From Agapanthus africanus (Eukaryota > Streptophyta > Magnoliopsida > Asparagales > Amaryllidaceae): 64,000 bases of DNA. Location: assembly GCA_030015575.1 (NCBI GenBank), contig CM057349.1, positions 260,085,077 to 260,149,076 on the forward strand, read 5' to 3'. Below the pieces are notes generated by a model. It worked only from the letters and a program-made list of their open reading frames with translations, had not been told where the DNA came from and made no database searches. The position numbers were made by a program, and so were the translations under genes. This document shows positions 22,208 through 35,407 of this stretch, piece by piece (the first letter of the stretch is position 1; the number at the start of each line of letters is the position of its first letter).

Positions 22208-24436
22208 TGTAGGGTTCCTAGGCACCCTAATGAGGTCTCACAAGGCATCAACCATGCCAATTTCAAAAAATCTAGGTGCCGAGAAACCCGACTACGGATC
22301 GTCGGCTAGAAATCTAGGCGAAACAATAAACTAGTTAACACTTAACTAAGAAAATACGGAAATACAACCTTTGTAGATCCGGTGCTCCACCTCCATAGCT
22401 CCGCAACGAAGTCCTCTCCGCTGTCCAAATCAAATCCGGGCTCTAGCGTCGGCTTCATCGGAGAATAGGCGAGCTAGGTCGTCGATGTCCATGCCGAAGA
22501 TGATCTACGTCGAGGCATCGCTAGATCAAGCTCCACCTTCACCAAACCGTGAAAACTTGTGAAGGAAACACACTCTACTAGTTGGCAAGAGGTAGAGGAT
22601 GAAGAAATAGGAAGTGGGTAGACTTTAGTTTTGGATTTCTCACTCATTTTCATCACTTGCCATTAATGGAGCAAGCTTTCTTCATGTGAAGAAATGAAGA
22701 AGAAGAAGAAGCTAATTATGATAAGTTAATTAAAATTAGAAAAGAAATGAATACTTATCATATTAGAACCATGGTTAGGTGTAGAGAATCAATCATGGTT
22801 AAGTGCAATGGTTAGGGTTAAGCTAAAAGACAAAATGGTCATATGGTCAAAGCTTCATGAAGCTTCATCAAGTTTCATGAAAGAAAGAAAGAATGATAAC
22901 CATTTTGTTTTCTTTTGTCATTTCATTTTAATCCAAATAAAAAGTTAAATGAATGGAAAAATAAATAGAAACCTTAACCATATACTTAACCTAGGTTTAA
23001 TTCTTTACACTAACCAAGGTTGCATGCATCATCAAACATGATACAATCAAGTGCACAAAAATATATCGCATACACAATGCGCACATCCGAGTGAGAAAAT
23101 CCATCTTAAGTGAACCGATACTAGTTAATGCAAAGTAATATATCAAATATATAATTATGCATTAAATCATTAAATCAACACTTGATTTAATGATCCGGTC
23201 ATATCGCATATAACCGACTAATATCAACAGTAACAACTTATCGAATCAACACTTGATCCGATAACCCGGCTATATCGCATATAACCGATCAATGTCACAT
23301 ATCGCGAGAATCGAATACAGTATCACATACTGGTATCATTCTCGGTCCCGCACATATCTCATATGCACTCCTATTTCGTTTCGCTTGAGCCAGGAAACCT
23401 CTGTGTAGAACTCTAAAGACTCGTCAATACGCCGGCAGCAGGTGATGATCATATCAAACACCCACAAGCCGCAAGCGGTCTGCTAAACGTAACGGCCACC
23501 CGGGTATTGAGCGATCTGAAGATCGACGAGCAAGCCCGCTCACACTCCAGTGAATCCGACCAGTAACACTACCGTACAGTCCGGTCTGATCGTCTGATAT
23601 GTCGCATATCTTGCCTAGGGGTGGTAAACGTCAGACCCCAATAGCTCGATAAGTCATGTCGATATGAGGTCTATAACTATTCGAGAAACTACAGGTAACA
23701 CTTACCAGTAAATCTCAGCAACCCTGGCCAGGGATTTCCTGTTATAGCCAATCGAACACAGCACAACATCAACTCCCTATACCGGGAGAGACGAATCCCC
23801 TCCTATCGCTCATTGCCTCCATGTGACTCGGGACTGTACCCAAAAACCACCGTTTTGCACGCCCTCTTGGACGTGGTAAGATGGAAATCAAAGCACAGTG
23901 GGAACCACACAAGACTCTATGACGATCTCGGGTCAACAGACTACTCTGTACCAGTGTCACCAGAGAACTGCCATCTGACGTGAGGTATAATATCATCTGG
24001 GAGTTCTCGGCGAGTCCGTCCAGTGTACCCAGTCTCTACTGAGCACCCGTATATCATCTCTGATGTCAAACACCAATGGATATGGGATCATCCATCGCCC
24101 ATCTGTATGGGTCGAGAAGGTACATGCTAGTCTACTCTGGTATATCGATACCCCGTCTCGATACACCCACGACTAGGGACTTTCAAGGATGTACTTATGG
24201 ACTACCATGTCCCCACTAGTATGATCCGCATCATAGTCCAGGTAGTCAAGTACAGATCCTAAGGGCTTTACCAACATGTAACAGAGAGACAATCATTGTA
24301 CACGTTAAGGTAAAGAGCAACCAGATAGCATACTATCATGTCGAGCAAGAAAGTCCTCCCTATATATGTCCCAGCATCCACTACAATATACATCCTATGT
24401 ACAGTAATGGCCTCTAGGGCATACATATAACTAACA
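22208..24436 (-). mobile_element. B 5' LTR
   Basis: Minus strand TGTTAGTTATATGTATGCCC...CCCTACA, 2,229 bp. It shares blocks with all other copia LTRs here, including GGTATTGGGGGTTGATG, CCCTGGCCAGGG at 23722-23733 and the TTACTGG/CCAGTA hairpin. It is the same subfamily as C and L. Confidence 0.92.
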
Positions 24437-26040
24437 GGTACAGTCCCGAGTCACATGGAGGCAATGAGCGATAGGAGGGGTTTCATCTCTCCCGGTATTG
24501 GGGGTTGATGTTGCGCTGTGCTCGATTGGCCATAACAGGGAAGTCCCTGGCTAGGGCTGATTTAGAGATTTACTGGTTAGTGTTACCAGTAGTTTCTCGA
24601 CCCGTTATGAGCCTCACATCAGCACGACTTATCGGTTATTGGGGTCTGACGTTTACCACCCCTAGACTTGATATGCGACATATCAGACGAGGAGACCAGA
24701 CTGTACGGCAAGTGTTACTGTTAGGCTTTTACAGGAGTTGGAGTGGGCTTGCTTGCTGATCTTCTGATTACTCAATACCCGGGTAGCCGTTACGTCCAGC
24801 TAGTACCGCTGACGGCTTGTGGGTGCTTGATGTGATCATCACCTACTGCCGACGTATTGACGAGTCTTTAGAGTCCTACATAGAGGTTTTACTGGCTCAG
24901 GTAAAACGAAATAGGAGTGCATATGTGATATGTGCGGGACCGAGAATAATACGTGTATGTGTTACCGTATTCTATTCTCGCGACTTTTTGTATCGGTCGG
25001 TTATATGTGATATAGCCGGGTTATCGAATCAAGTGTTGATTCGATAAGTCGATACATTGGATGTTAGTCGGTTATATGAGATATAACCGGATTATTAAGT
25101 CAAGTGTTGATTTAATAATTTAGTGTATAATTGTATATATGATATACTAATTTACATTAACTAACATTTGTTCACTTAAGGATTTTTCTCACATGTGCAC
25201 AACTTTAATATATATGTGATATATATTAAAATGTGTTTTCTTTTTGTATCATGGTTTTTGATACAACATTCATGGGTGCATGAGACCTACACCATACTAT
25301 TTGTTATGTTGGGTTTAATATTTAAAGTAATTACAAAATTAGTGAAAGCTTAGAAAAATGCATGAAGCTTGTGGAAGCTTGTGGATGCATTGACTAAGTC
25401 CACTAAGTTTGTTTTTACTTTGGATATTTGTTAACCTAACCATCACACTTAGCCATGGTTGTGTCTCTACATGAGTTAGTATACGATACTCACTCACCAT
25501 GGTTAGCTCACTCACTTGATCATTATCCTCATCTCATTATTTTGTTCATCTTCTTCCTTGAGCTCAAAAGCTCTCTAGGTTTTGATTCAGTGAGAAATAA
25601 ATGTGAGATAAATAATTCTAAGGTGTACCCACTTCCTATTTCCTCATCCTCTACTAGACTAGCACTTTAGTTTAGGGTGTTTGCTTCACTAATTCTCTAG
25701 TTAGTGAAGAAGAAGCTTGAATTCGCATTCCCTCGACGTATATCATCTTCGGCCTCGAAGACTTCAAGCAAGGACGCTCCTTTTGCCTCGTGAAGCCATG
25801 CAAGAGCCCGGGAGGACCATGATCGCAGCGAAGGGACTACAACAAGGAGCTTTAGAAGTGAAGGACCGATCTACAAAGGTTGTATTTCGTATTCACTTAG
25901 TTGTAAATGATATTTACTTGCATGTGAAACCCTAATAATCTAGCAAAGATCTTGTTTAGGGTTATTCGGCATGGTTAAAATTTTAATCGGGCATGGTTGA
26001 TGCCTTATAGAACCTTGTTAGAGTGCCTAGTAACCCTACA
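24437..26040 (+). mobile_element. Element C 3' LTR, right part
   Basis: It begins mid-LTR (GGTACAGTCCCGAGTCAC, matching L from about 62410) where B inserted. It ends GTAACCCTACA at 26040. No PBS follows, so this is a 3' LTR; the body of C lies left of the window. The flank at 26041 (GTATG, presumed TSD) is LTR of element E. Confidence 0.85.
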
Positions 26041-28032
26041 GTATGCGACATATAACAGAATGTAAGCATATCCGTATATCGTGCAACATGGAACAGTGAT
26101 GTGAACATAGCAAGTAAATCATGCAAGGAGTCATAACATGATGCAACAATTCTACTGTGTAGTGACATAGCAATTATCGATGATGATGTGTGTGAGCCGG
26201 CCGATCTGTGTCAGTGTAACATACGCATCATCGATAATGGTGTAGGTGTACTAGCATAGGTATATATAATGCAATGAGAATGACATAAACTTCGAATAAG
26301 GTAAATCGTCAGCTAAATGCTATAAGGTATACGTATCTAACATGACCGAGTCGGTGAATCTATCAATCGGCATCCAGCCTCACAACATCACGTACGGTAT
26401 AATCCATCGTACGGCGGCATTAAACCATTAGGGATCCTATCAACCTATATGACAATGAGGGTACGGACGTAACGTCTCGTATGGCATATCACTCATGATT
26501 CACAACATTAAATATATCTATATACCTATATCCCAGGTCGCATCCATAACACTCTCATATCAGAGGACCGGAAAAGGTATCAATCCTCTCATATCGACTC
26601 GCATCCGTATACCGACATATCAATCAAGTCATCATATCACATCGTACATTCTTTTCATCACATTTATATCCCACATCAAGTCATTTACATATATATATCA
26701 TATCTTATAAATCTTATGTCATGCTATTCTAAATCTCATACTTATTCTCGTGCACGACCTATCTATATATCGTGATTGGGTTCACTTATCCTATCCTTAT
26801 ATATGTATCAATCCGAGACATCATTTCTTTCATATCATGTCACACTAAGCCTTTAATCACTTTCATAGGTTCCTAGAATAGGTTTCTCTAACCATATCCT
26901 ATATATCGGTTTCCATCAAAATTTGCGGGGGTTCTATACGCCATCAACCCGACTTCCCCCGTAGATATAAATCTACACACCTGCGGATCTTCTTGTTCAG
27001 TTGTAGTCGATGTGTTTCGTCGTCTCGGAATCCACACGTAGGTACCTACAAATCAACAAATATCGCAATACCATTAAAATCAATGTCCGCAAACCGATAC
27101 GGCACACGAAATGCCTTTAGGTTAGAACCCATAGCCTACGCATGCAAAACAATCAAACAACCCTTGTTGTTGACGTACAAACGCCCAACAACCAACAAAA
27201 ATTCCAAACATCAAAACCAAGCATTCCAAAATACGGAAAACATAACTTAAAACACCCCAATGTGCTCCCAGATTATGGTTCAGGTCAATAGGAACAAAAC
27301 TAGCAAGTATAGGGTGTTGTATATGGAGTATGTGAGCTACTGGACCAACCTCGACAACAGATACCAACATTTGGCCAGCCACACTGCCTAAAAATCCGGA
27401 CAGCTCGGCCTGACCTTCTCTGTTGGTGTTCGTCTCCTCAGGGTGGTCACCAAGTGTTTTAAATAGGCCTCTGGTATTGTTTGTTTTTCTCAGAAACTTT
27501 CCGGGTTGCTCCAGATTCCCTGTAGGCCACTAAATGCCACAAAACCGACACGGGTAATTCATAAGTTCATATTTTGGTTTCTAATCCGGGTCTTGGCCAG
27601 CAAACACAACACTAAAGTCTGTAGACAGCCACTATACATCACCACAACACAACTCAAATCCTAACCTCAACTTGGAATTTCCAAACATCGCATAACTTAA
27701 CCAAATCAACTTCTAACTAAACTAGGATACAAAGAAACTTAAAACTAACTAAATGGAAGAAAATATACCTCATTTGGGCAACTCAAGAAAAACCCTAGCT
27801 TCCCAAAGTCTTCAAAATCCAACTTTGATTGGTCCAAAGTATTGAGGATGAGGAGGGATCATATTTAATGAAAGGGGTTTAGGGTTTTGATGAAGATTTT
27901 GAGATGATATATGGAGGTGGAGGTGGAGGTGGAGGTGGAGGTGGAAGGAAGCTTGAGGATGAAAGAGGTGAAGAAAATAATGGGGGAGGAAATGGATATG
28001 GATGCCCTTTCTCTCTCTCTTTCTCTTATTCT
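26041..28032 (-). mobile_element. E 3' LTR, middle part
   Basis: Its reverse complement aligns with G from about 59260 to 60530, including a conserved CGGGGG-aagtcgggt...CCCCCG inverted motif (26925-26965), a TCGGTGAATCTATCAATCG block and a GCCGGCTCACAC block. The part near 27912-28032 contains a GGAGGT microsatellite and CT-rich tracts. Apparent frames here are low-complexity. Confidence 0.75.
27913..27944. repeat. (GGAGGT)n microsatellite
   Basis: About five hexamer units inside E's 3' LTR. They create the artificial MEVEVEVEVE reading frame. Confidence 0.9.
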
Positions 28033-29987
28033 TGTTGGATATGTATGCCCTAGAGGCCATTATTGTATAGTACTAGTTTGTATATTACATTTTGAAAGCT
28101 TGGGATATATACACGGATTGACGACAGTCTTGCTCGATATAGTAGTATGCTACTTGGTTTGTATCTATCTTAATATGTGTATATGTTTCTTTTAACAAAT
28201 CGCTAATACATATTGATGGAGCCCTTAGGATCCTTGCTAGACTACCATCGTTGTGATGGCGATCACACTAGTGGGGGATGGATAGTCTATAAGAACATCC
28301 TTATACATGCTGGGATTCTCATCCCAGCAGGGGAGATGGTCTGTCCCACAGCCATCAGTACGTCATACTGGAGATAGTATGCAGGTGCTCATTGGGTTAT
28401 GAGTTTCATTGGACGGACTCGTCAGGAACTGTTGGTTGGTATTATACCTATCGTCAGTTAGCAGTTCCCAGGTGACATGAGTACAGCTTAGTCCGTTGAC
28501 TTGACACTGCTACTTCGCCTCAAGTGTGTTCCCACTGTTCTTTGATTGCTACCCTACCACGGCTATTTTGAGCCGTGCAAACAGGTAGTAGTTGGGTGCA
28601 GTCCCAAAGCACTTGGAGGCAGTGGCGGATAGATAGGATTCGTCTCTCCCGGTATTGGGGATTGATATCGCGCTGTGTTTGGAGAGCCATTACACAAAGT
28701 CCCTGGCCAGGGCAAGTGAGATTTACTGTTAGGTACTCCAGTAGTTTCTCAGGGTGTTTTGGACTGTACTCTGACACGACTTATACTGCTATTAGGGGTC
28801 TGACGTTTACCACCCCCCAGGCCCGATATGCGATACTCTTAGACGAACAGACCGGACAGTACGGAGATTGTCATAGATAGGCTCAGTAGGAGTTCGGATG
28901 AGCTTGCTCGTCGACCTTCTTATCGACAGATACCTAGGTAGCCGTTACGTACAGCTAGTGCCGCTGACATGCTTGTGGTTAAACCCACTGCCAGAGTACT
29001 GTCGAGTCTTTAGAGTTCCACACAGAGGGTTTCCCAACTTCGGGCGAAACAATGTAGAAGTCGTATGGTTTTACGACAGGGTTCGGTCGCATACGCGTAC
29101 TTATGCACGTATGGTGTTCGGGCGGTTGATACTAGTGGGCTTTGGTTTAAGCCGGATCCTAGTATTAGATTTTGGGTTGGTTTAGTCTCATTGTATTCGT
29201 GTTTCTTAGAACACGGATGCGGGTATGTATCTCCGGTTGAGATGGGCGTAGAAGGAGACACCTCACTTGGGTTTTGACCATTGACTTGATTAAAACCATT
29301 ATGAGGTAGAGGAAATTGTTTACTAATTTTTATAATGATAATTATGTCATGGCTAATTGGTTTGACCATTTGACTTTGTTGACTTTTGTTGACTTAGATA
29401 TTTTCTTTGGACACTAGATATTTTTGCTTAGCATTAATTGTGACATGCTTATGGTCAAATCAAAGTAGCCATCACAATTATCATAATAAAAACTTGGTTT
29501 TCTCTTTCCTCAAAAAAGAGAACTCTCTTCATTTTTCATTCTCATTCTCTTTCATGGTTCTCTCCTTCTTCCTCTCTAAGCTTATCATGTGTTGATAATC
29601 AAGGGTTAGTGAGACTAAGCCACTCTAAATCATACTCTACTCACTCTAGTCTACTTAGATTAGCAAGCTAAGTATTCTAGTTACCTCAAGTTGGAGGTTT
29701 AGCTCAAGGTTGGAGCTCTCGGGTGGATCATCGTTGGCACAAGGAGGCCGAAGTTCAAGCACGATCCATAATTCCATTGAGGAGCTTAAGGAGAGGATCG
29801 AAGACCCGAAGGACTTGTTTTCTTTAGGTATACTTTCTATCATAGTAGATAGAACCCTAACTTGCTAACTAGGTTTATGGTAAAGATCCGGTTTTGGTTT
29901 ATTCTAGCGCCAAGTTTTGTATCGTAGTAAAATTTTTGTTTCGCATTTGGCTACGAAAGTTGGCCGGCGCACTAGAGTAACCCTTCA
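28033..29987 (+). mobile_element. F 5' LTR
   Basis: TGTTGGATATGTATGCCC...GTAACCCTTCA, directly followed by the PBS. It includes CCCTGGCCAGGG (28701-28712), the TACTG...CCAGTA hairpin and GATGAG-CTTG-CTCGTC near 28905. Confidence 0.95.
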
Positions 29988-30000
29988 TGGTATCAGAGCC
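29988..30000 (+). other. F primer-binding site
   Basis: TGGTATCAGAGCC, immediately adjacent to the LTR end. Confidence 0.95.
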
Positions 30001-30196
30001 AACCCATAAACCCTAATAGCTAGTTTGCACAAGGTTAAAATCTCGATCGACCCAAATTTCCGAATCGTATTTCCATTGTTGTTCGCTTGCTGTCGAATTT
30101 TAAAGATGTTCATAAAATTTTTCCATGCGTCTTAAAAATATGTGCAGGCAAAAATATAGCTGTGGAAAAAATTTGGGCACGTAACTCCAAAATTCA

Positions 30197-30243
30197 GCGG
30201 TGGAACCGGAGCAAAATAGCACATTTTGCTGCGGTTCCGCCGC
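30197..30243 (+). other. F leader hairpin HP1
   Basis: Arms 30197-30217 and 30223-30243 (21 nt each) pair at 19 positions plus one G-U wobble around a 5-nt loop. Cores GGAACCG and CGGTTCC are flanked by AGCAAAA/TTTTGCT. It lies 210 nt after the PBS start. Confidence 0.85.
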
Positions 30244-30436
30244 GCTTTTTGGGCTATAGTGCCCGAAAATTTTTCTGGGGCTTTAGTTCATGGAAATATG
30301 ATTTTTTTGATATATGGTTTTGGCCCAGATTTGTTTGAGTGCTCTATTTGCTTTTGGGGCCAATTTGGGAAAGTTTAGTCGATCAAAATTTTAATATACT
30401 TATTTTGTTAACAGTACATTCACTTTTATCTGCGAC

Positions 30437-30514
30437 CGTGAATGTCATTTGATCGATAAACTCGTCTGATTGCTATATGTTCTTTCAGAAGGGTTTGCGA
30501 ACATGACATTCGCG
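30437..30514 (+). other. F leader hairpin HP2
   Basis: Outer stem CGTGAATGTCAT (30437-30448) with ATGACATTCGCG (30503-30514): relative to A, C-to-T in the left arm is matched by G-to-A in the right arm. Inner stem AAACTCGTCTGA (30458-30469) with TCAGAAGGGTTT (30485-30496); an A-T pair of A is G-C here. The loop contains TTGCTATATGTT. Confidence 0.8.
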
Positions 30515-31037
30515 TTGATGTTTTGTGCCTGTGCTGTGATTGTGGTTGGAAAGTTGTGGTGGATAGCATGTGGTGCAATGTTAGTCGTACAGTTCAAGTT
30601 TCATTTGTACATTTGTTATTGCGGGGCGAGCATCCGACATGTGGAATGCCGTCATTGCCAGGTTGTATATTATTTTGGGGCATGACCGGGTTGAGGTCGA
30701 TGTCATCATTTGTACATATTATTTTCTTTTTCTGTACTAGGATTACCCCACGGTGGAGTGCACGGATAGCCAGGTTCTAGAAGGCAACAAGCCCGCATCT
30801 CATGGCGTTGAGACAAAGGGGGCTTCATTCTAGAATTGGTGGGCTATTCGCCGCACTCGTAGCGGGTATAGGATGACCCACGGAGGGGCGCCCAAGTTAC
30901 CGGATTCCGTGAAGTGCTGGGTGGCCCATTCACTTTGTTGAAGGGGGCTGCCTCACTTCTGGGATTGGCGGGTAACTTGCCGTGCTCGTAGGGGTCCAGG
31001 TTTTCATTGCACAGGCTATCCACATGACCGGAAACGT

Positions 31038-31068
31038 CGGGTTTTATTTGCGGCTCAGATGAAACCCG
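31038..31068 (+). other. F leader hairpin HP3
   Basis: CGGGTTTTAT (31038-31047) with ATGAAACCCG (31059-31068), one wobble pair; the loop contains GGCTC. Confidence 0.75.
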
Positions 31069-31710
31069 GGGCTCCAAGATTATCCACCATTCTGTATTGT
31101 TGGCTGAGATTCTGTGATGTTGATTATTATCATGCCTGGGACGAATGTTGTATATACTTATATATATACTAGTAGATGTTGTGTATGTTTTGCACCCGCG
31201 CTAGTCCATCCCCCGCTCTGTCGTTAGTTAAGTAACCTAACGGGTGATGACGGGGCCCCGTGGCGAATGCGGATGGCATATACGTACATTTTATTTTCGT
31301 TCTTTTCTGGTGTGATAGGTTAATTGATGGGACCGCATTAATTTTGATTAATGTAAGAAAATAAACCTAAAAGATGTTGTTGGAACAAATTTTGAAAAAC
31401 TACAGTTATATTCTTTCTCTTTGCATAGTGGTATTCGGTCATGAATATCCAGCACCTCATTCTACGAGGCAAGAGCCGAGATCCCTTCGCGGGGAGTGAC
31501 CTCTTGAGCTAAAGTCTATACTGTAGATTACTCAGTTTTTTCAAAACCAGAAATTTTCAAAAGGCGGAGCTTAAAACCACTCCTTTTCAAAATTGCTCAG
31601 GTTCCTTCAACGATATCAATTTCATTACGTTAACGAGTTTTTCGCCAAAAACCCAGCCGTAGCCCTCCGTCATTTCGGATTGGTATTGATTAGTATTCGT
31701 GCTACGTATT

Positions 31711-31899
31711 TCGTGCTCAGCCGAGGCGTAGTGTTCGGTAGCTATGTAATATTTTTCTGTAGCACATAATGTGATTGGTTGGGACAGTTGTGCGGTCATT
31801 TTGGCTCAGTCAAGGACTCATACGGGTGGTTCTAATGCAATCAAAATAATGACGGGTTGAACTTGAATAGGATCCTTTGATATGTTGGCTCAGTCAAGG
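31711..31899 (+). repeat. F leader triplicate boxes (TTGGCTCAGTCAAGG type)
   Basis: Box 1 is TCGTGCTCAGCCGAGG at 31711-31726, box 2 TTTTGGCTCAGTCAAGG at 31799-31815, box 3 TTGGCTCAGTCAAGG at 31885-31899. The core CTCAG is common to all three and not found in other elements' boxes. Confidence 0.8.
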
Positions 31900-32424
31900 T
31901 CACTTGAGTCCTAGGGGCAAAGACCACATCAGGAGTTTCAAATATACAAGAAACTTGCAGATTTAGCATACCTTCTAGAGTGTAATGACTAGAGTGGATT
32001 CCATCTAGGTCATCACACAATGATAGTTGGATCCCGATCCCACTGATGAGTTGGATTACTCTCGGGAGATTATTTTACTTAACAATCAATGCTATAAAAC
32101 AAGTAGGTGTCTAGAACAGTGTTAGCGGGGCTACGCCTCCAGGGAAAAGAGGTTATATAATTAAGGAACTTCGCGAAAGCGTTGGAAAACCTCCTTCGAA
32201 GTACCAACACTAGCCTGGCTAAAAGGTTAAGCAAGTATTGTGACGTGCGATTAAATCCTGACTAGTTTTTCTTTTAAGGTTTGAAGAAGAATTTGAGGAA
32301 ACAGTGGGAGCAATCCTGGTTAGATAAATTAATAACCAATCTAATCTTGCAAGAGCGCACGCTGAGTGTTTCTTTTCTCTCTCTCCAGGTAGCAACCATT
32401 TCACGCCCTAATCAAGATAATAAA

Positions 32425-35407
32425 ATGTATCGCTTGACTGATCCGAATTCTTATTCGGGGCCGGGGAACGTCAGTTTGGCTCTAACTTATGATGGCAATC
32501 GTAAGTATGAGCAGAGGAAAGAGGATTGTTTGGATTCCAAGGAGACCCAAATGAATAAAAAGCATACTATTGCATCTACTTGAGGTGTTCTTGTAATTGA
32601 GAACTGCTTTTCGGTCAGTCCTACCTCCTGGGTACTAGATACGGGATCAAGATCTCATATCTGTAATTTATTGCAGGGACTGAGAAAAATTAGGATAGTT
32701 GGACCTGTTGATATGTCCCTTAGGATAGGGAACGGAGCGCAAGTTAATGCTGCAGCCGTCGGTGAATATCACCTAGTGTTGCCAAATGGCAATACTATGA
32801 TTTTGAACAATTGTTGCTATGTACCTTCCTTGGTTTGCAATATCATATTAGTTTCTTTACTTGATAAAGATGGATATAACTTTGTTCTTGATAGAAATAT
32901 CATGAACATTTACCTTGATAAGGTATTGGTTGTAGAAGGTACACTGTGTAATGGTATCTATGTTCTAAATCAGAATACAGTTCTCAATGTACAAAACACA
33001 CGCAAGAGGATGAGTTCAGATACGAATGAATCCTACTTGTGGCATTGTATACTTGGTCATATCGGAGAGAAAAGACTAAGTAAGTTACGTAAAGATGGAC
33101 TCTTGAATACGTTCGAATTTTCATCTTATGAAACTTGTCAGTCTTGTCTCAAAGGAATGATGACCAAATCTCCGTTCACCGAACATGGGGAAAGAGCAGT
33201 AGAGCTCTTGGGACTCATACACAGTGATGTGTGTGGTCCGATGTATATACATGAAAGGGGAGGGTTCTCGTACTTCATCACATTCACTAATGATCTCTCT
33301 AGATTCGGATATGTGTATCTTATGAAACACAAATCTGAAGCTTTTGAGAAATTCGAAGAATTCAAAAACGAAGTAGAGATCTAGGTTGGCAAAAGTTTCA
33401 AGATCCTCCGATCTGATAGTGGAGGGGAGTACTTAAATACCGAATTCCTACATTACTTAAAAGAGAATGGAATTCTCTCTCATCCTACACCTCTTTACAC
33501 ACCACAGCGCAACGGTGTATCGGAGCGAAGGAATCGTACCCTATTGGATATGGTTCGCTCCATGATGAGTAGTGCTGAGTTGCCTCTTTCATTTTGGAGA
33601 CATGCGCTTTTGACAGCGGCATACCTATTGAATGATGTTCCGTCCAAATCTGTGCCTAAAACAACATTCGAGATATGGAATGGTAAAAGGCCATATCTTA
33701 AACGTATTAAGATATGGGGTTGTCCGGCCTATTTAAAAGTACAAAATCCGGAAAAATTGCAGGCACGTTCAGTTTTATGTAAGTTTGTAGGATATCCTAA
33801 AAATTCAATAGGATATCTGTTCTACCACACCGAAGAACATAAGGTGTTTGTATCTCGCCACGCCACCTTTTTAGAGTGGCATTTCTTGCAAAAGAAACAA
33901 GTGGGAGTTCGGTAGAACTGGAAGAAATTCAACGACCACAAACTGAAACTGAAGATTTGACAGAACCTCAAGATTCAATGACCCCAGACGAACCTCAGCC
34001 ACTCGGCAGATCTGGTAGGATTTCTCATCCGCCCGAGATATACTACGGTTTTCTCATAGACGAGGATCGAGAGGATTGCATCATGGAAGAAGATGACCCT
34101 ACCAGTTTCAGGTAGGCCATTATCAGTAGGGACTCTGATAAGTGGCTGGATGCTATGCGATCCGAAATGGAGTCCATGTACACCAATAAAGTGTGGACCT
34201 TGGATATTTCTCCACCTGGGGTAAAACCCGTTGGATGCAAATGGATCTACAAAAGGAAACTTGGTGTAGATGGGCAGGTGGAAACCAATAAGGCTAGACT
34301 CGTTGCAAAAGGTTTTCATCAAAGACCACGTGTGGACTATGACGAAACTTTTTCTCCAGTGGCTATGCTCAAATCCATTCGGATCCTACTTGCCATTGCT
34401 GCCTTTCTTGACTATGAGATCTTGCAGATGGACGTAAAAACGGTTTTTCTAAATGGCAGTTTGGAAGAGTGCATTTATATGGATCAGCCAGAAGGTTTTG
34501 TAGACAGTGGGAGCAGCGGGAAGGTGTGCAAGTTGCTTAAATCCATTTATGGATTAAAGCAGGTATCGCGGAGCTGGAACATCAGTTATGTTGAAACAGT
34601 CAAGGAATTTGACTTCATCAAAAACGAGGATGAGCCTTGTATTTATAAGAAGATTGTAGGACGAACTGTCGTATTCCTAGTCTTGTACGTGGACGACATT
34701 CTTTTGATAGGAAATGACATTCCAATGCTACAATCGGTCAAGCTATTCTTATCACAACGGTTATCCATGAAAGACCTGGGTGATGCCTCGTGCATTCTGG
34801 GGATCAAGATCTACAGAGATAGATCCAAGAGATTACTGGGACTTTTCCAGTCCAGGTACATAGAGACCGTACTAAAGATATTTAGTATGGAAGATTCCAA
34901 GAGCGGTAATATACCCGCATTGCACGGAATCACCCTCTCCAAGAAGATGTCTCCCAAGACCGACGAGGAGAGGGTTCGCATGAGCACTATACCCTACGCT
35001 TCGGCGGTAGGATCTATAATGTATGCGATGCTATGTACAAGACCAGATGTAGCTTACGCACTAAGCGTGGTGAGCCGGTATCAGTCAGACCCAGGTGAGA
35101 ACCACTCGATAGCAGTGAAGAACATTCTCAAGTGCCTGAGAAGGACTATGGAGATGTTCCTGGTTTACGGTAATGGAAATCTCAGGGTCGGGTCCTTTAC
35201 CGATTCAAGCTTCCAAAGTGACAAGGATGACAGCAAGTCTGTCTCAGGTTTTGTGTTTACCCTCAACGGAGGGGCAGTGTGTTGGAGGAGTTCCAAACAG
35301 AACATCGTCGTAGACTGGACGATGGAGGCTGAATACATTGCTACAAGCGATGCCATAAAAGAGGCGGTCTGGATGAAGAAGTTCATTAGTGAACTTCAGG
35401 TGGTTCC
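32425..35407 (+). pseudogene. F pol, protease-integrase-RT, broken by stops, frameshift and J
   Basis: A Tork/TNT1-type copia polyprotein that would cleave, integrate and reverse-transcribe the element. A possible start ATG is at 32425 (MYRLTDPNSY). Protease: TSWVLDTGSRSHIC at about 32623-32664. Pre-integrase: WHCILGH...CQSC. Integrase DDE: D 33226, D 33415, E 33523 in NGVSERRN. RT: KWIYKRK, MDVKTVFLNG, YVDD at 34686-34697, then KDLGDASCILGI; RNase H start up to ...FISELQVV. Lesions: TGA 32581, TAG 33382, a 1-nt frameshift at about 33886-33900, TAG 34113, then J at 35408. No gag domain precedes it. Least-decayed pol here, but not functional as it stands. Confidence 0.93.

Larger units (their letters stand above)
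18057..24436 (-). mobile_element. Element B: minus-strand copia element, 3' part off-window
   Basis: Read on the minus strand, B starts at 24436 with LTR TGTTAGTTATATGTATGCCC. It passes the PBS (22195-22206), a long leader and protease and integrase relics, and stops where A inserted (18056/18057). The rest of pol and the 3' LTR must lie left of the window beyond A. B's right flank GGTAC (24437-24441) is the presumed TSD inside C's LTR. Confidence 0.85.
30001..32424 (+). other. F 5' leader (non-coding, structured)
   Basis: About 2.4 kb with HP1, HP2, HP3, one copy of the CTTCGCGGGGAGTGACC block (near 31480) and the three boxes. It also has TCTTTTAAGGTTTGAAGAAG near 32270 and TTCTTTTCTCTCTCTCCAGG near 32370-32391, which looks like a splice acceptor and is conserved in A, K, J and B. 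A gag would be expected here; no open frame of gag length exists. Confidence 0.8.

Noticed and set aside
27911-28195. 94-codon frame starting MEVEVEVEVEVE
   Set aside because: The start is a GGAGGT microsatellite in E's LTR and the rest crosses into the F LTR.
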